Assembly: GCA_900549625.1 (NCBI GenBank)
Contig: URPE01000019.1
Span: 1 to 23,570 of the forward strand
Source: an uncultured Mycoplasmatota bacterium
GTDB taxonomy: Bacteria; Bacillota_I; Bacilli_A; RF39; UBA660
Reading direction: 5' to 3'
Length of the DNA: 23,570 bases
Numbering within the stretch: position 1 is the stretch's first letter; every line of letters starts with the position of its first letter. The notes beneath the pieces are model-generated. The model was not told the origin of the DNA, did not search any database, and saw only the letters and a program-made list of their open reading frames with translations. The translations under genes were made by a program, and so were the position numbers. Shown piece after piece: positions 21,917 to 23,570 of this stretch.

Positions 21917-23470
21917 ATGGATTTTATTTTAAGAGTAATCCTGACTTTTGTTCTTGGTGGAATTCTTGGTGGAGCTGTTGTTTTTTTAATAACTTATATA
22001 AAAAGCAATGGGTTAGCACAAAAAGCTGAAAAATTATTAGAAGAAGCAAAAAAAGAAGCTGAAAAATTAAAAAGAGATCGACTATTAGAGATTAAAGAAG
22101 AAAGTTATAAGTTAAAACAAGAAGTAGATAAAGAAATTAAAGAAAAAAAAGATGAATTAAAAGATAGTGAAAGTAGAATATTACAAAGAGAAAATAATTT
22201 GGATAAAAGAGATAATATTTTACAAAAAAGAGAACTTTCTTTAGAAGAAAAAGAAAATAATTTATTAGCTAAACAAGAAGAATTACAAGTTAAGAATGAA
22301 AAAATGGATGAATTATTAAAAGAAGAGATGGTACGTTTAGAAAAAATTGCAAAATTTACTAAAGAACGTGCACATGATTTAATTATGAAACGTTGTGAAG
22401 AGGAAATGAGTGAAGAGATTGCAACGTATATGAAAGAAAAAGAACATGAGGCTAAATTAAATGCTCATGAGATGGCCAAAAATATTATTGTTGAATCTAT
22501 GGAACGTTATTCAGAGGATGTTGCTACGGAACAAACAGTTAGTACAATTAATTTGCCAAATGATGAGATGAAAGGGCGTTTAATTGGTAGAGAAGGAAGA
22601 AATATTAGAACTATTGAGGCAGTAACAGGGGTTGATTTAATCATTGATGATACACCTGAAACAATTGTTGTTTCTTCGTTTGACCCGTTAAGAAGAGAAA
22701 TTGCAAAGATTACTTTAGAAACTTTAATTAAAGATGGAAGAATTCATCCGTCTAGAATTGAGGATATTTATGACCGAGTAAGTAAGGATATGAATAATAA
22801 AATTACTGAGCTTGGAACAGAGACTTGTTATAGTCTAGGTATTACCAAAGTTGATCCAGAATTAGTTAATTTGATTGGTAAATTACATTTTAGAACTAGT
22901 TATGGTCAAAATGCTTTGAAACATTCAAAAGAAGTAGCAGAGTTATGTGGTCTTATGGCTGCGGAGTTAGGTGAAAATGTAATGCTTGCTAAAAGAGCGG
23001 GGTTATTACATGATATTGGTAAGTCTATTGATTACGAGATGGAAGGAAGTCATGTTGATATTGGGGCTGATATTGCTAGACGTTATCATGAAGATGAAGT
23101 AGTTTTAAATGCTATTATGTCTCATCATGGTGATACAGAGGCTACAAGTGTAATTGCAAGCCTTGTACAAATCGCCGATACTTTGTCAGCAGCAAGACCT
23201 GGAGCTAGAAATGATTCATTAGATAACTATATTAAACGTCTTGAACAATTAGAAAGCATTGGTAATTCTTTACCTGGTGTGGAAAAAACATTTGCTATGC
23301 AAGCAGGCCGTGAGGTTCGTATTATGGTTAAACCTGAAGAAGTAAGTGATGCGTCAACTTATAAACTTGCTAGAGAGATGAAAGAAAAAGTTGAAGCAGA
23401 AATGCAATATCCAGGAACAATTAAAATTGTTGTAATAAGAGAATCAAGGGCTTTAGAAGAAGCAAAATAA
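21917..23470 (+). CDS. rny: Ribonuclease Y
   Basis: Membrane-anchored endoribonuclease that starts mRNA decay in Firmicutes. 517 residues, family length about 520. One N-terminal helix (4-28) is followed by a long Lys/Glu coiled coil (about 35-190), a KH domain with the RNA-binding loop IGREG (223-227) and an HD domain with H365-D366 in LLHDIGKS plus SHHGD (402-406). ATG 21917 has AAGGAGAGAG about 6 bases upstream. Its place after recA is the Bacillus order. The last 100 bases of the window hold no gene. Confidence 0.97.
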   Translation: MDFILRVILTFVLGGILGGAVVFLITYIKSNGLAQKAEKLLEEAKKEAEKLKRDRLLEIKEESYKLKQEVDKEIKEKKDELKDSESRILQRENNLDKRDNILQKRELSLEEKENNLLAKQEELQVKNEKMDELLKEEMVRLEKIAKFTKERAHDLIMKRCEEEMSEEIATYMKEKEHEAKLNAHEMAKNIIVESMERYSEDVATEQTVSTINLPNDEMKGRLIGREGRNIRTIEAVTGVDLIIDDTPETIVVSSFDPLRREIAKITLETLIKDGRIHPSRIEDIYDRVSKDMNNKITELGTETCYSLGITKVDPELVNLIGKLHFRTSYGQNALKHSKEVAELCGLMAAELGENVMLAKRAGLLHDIGKSIDYEMEGSHVDIGADIARRYHEDEVVLNAIMSHHGDTEATSVIASLVQIADTLSAARPGARNDSLDNYIKRLEQLESIGNSLPGVEKTFAMQAGREVRIMVKPEEVSDASTYKLAREMKEKVEAEMQYPGTIKIVVIRESRALEEAK

Positions 23471-23570
23471 TTAATTTCTTGAAAAATTAAAGACACTTTA
23501 GTAAAATATTAAAACAAGACCAACTATATACAAGTCAAGTCTAAATTGATAAATTTTATGAAATAGTTTG

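Noticed and set aside
127..23470. UGA read as tryptophan or glycine
   Set aside because: All Trp codons checked are TGG and conserved proteins are full length without in-frame TGA.
1..23570. CRISPR array, transposase, phage genes
   Set aside because: No short regularly spaced repeats and no such proteins seen; the only long repeats are the pair at 9633 and 11082.

Overview
The window is about 23.6 kb of very AT-rich DNA and reads as the chromosome of a walled, low-GC Bacillota (class Bacilli in the broad sense). The reasons are the class A penicillin-binding protein next to RecU, a type B RNase P RNA beside gpsB, the order rodZ-like/pgsA/recA/rny, strong GGAGG/GGTG ribosome sites and sigma-A-type promoters with 17-base spacers. 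An uncultured gut lineage close to the Mollicutes/Erysipelotrichia border would fit, but that is inference. All 27 reading frames I accept end in TAA (21) or TAG (6); none ends in TGA. Every tryptophan codon I checked is TGG.

Layout. Positions 1-2200 hold two housekeeping-type hydrolases on the minus strand (HAD phosphatase, HD-domain phosphohydrolase), followed by a 540-base stretch that is mostly empty. From 2200 to 4420 come a 40-residue basic protein with its own promoter and terminator, a membrane-anchored EndA/NucA-like nuclease, an elongator tRNA-Met, and the foldase lipoprotein PrsA. From 4550 to 6630 on the plus strand are two tandem tiny single-pass membrane proteins (YjcZ-like) and a HerA/DUF87 hexameric ATPase. 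From 6650 to 8650 on the minus strand are an anchored surface protein and ribosomal protein S4 with a structured, probably autoregulatory leader.

Positions 8920-11570 form the accessory part: an anchored unknown protein, a decapitated gene copy, a lone unknown gene (10098-10811) with three TTTGYAAA sites upstream, a 44-base palindrome, and the intact version of the decapitated gene. Two 365-base direct repeats, about 96% identical, bracket the lone gene, so the segment looks like a duplication or integration that could loop out.

From 11700 rightward the conserved core resumes: a DUF4234/DUF2752 membrane pair; then cca, dnaD and nth (plus) converging on ponA and recU (minus), the classic Bacilli replication/recombination/cell-wall cluster. 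Next come a 38-residue small protein, gpsB, rnpB, a RodZ-like protein, pgsA, recA and rny. cinA, usual between pgsA and recA in Bacillus, is absent. The genes link DNA repair (nth, recU, recA), replication initiation (dnaD), wall synthesis and its control (ponA, gpsB, rodZ-like), phospholipid synthesis (pgsA) and RNA processing (rnpB, rny, cca).
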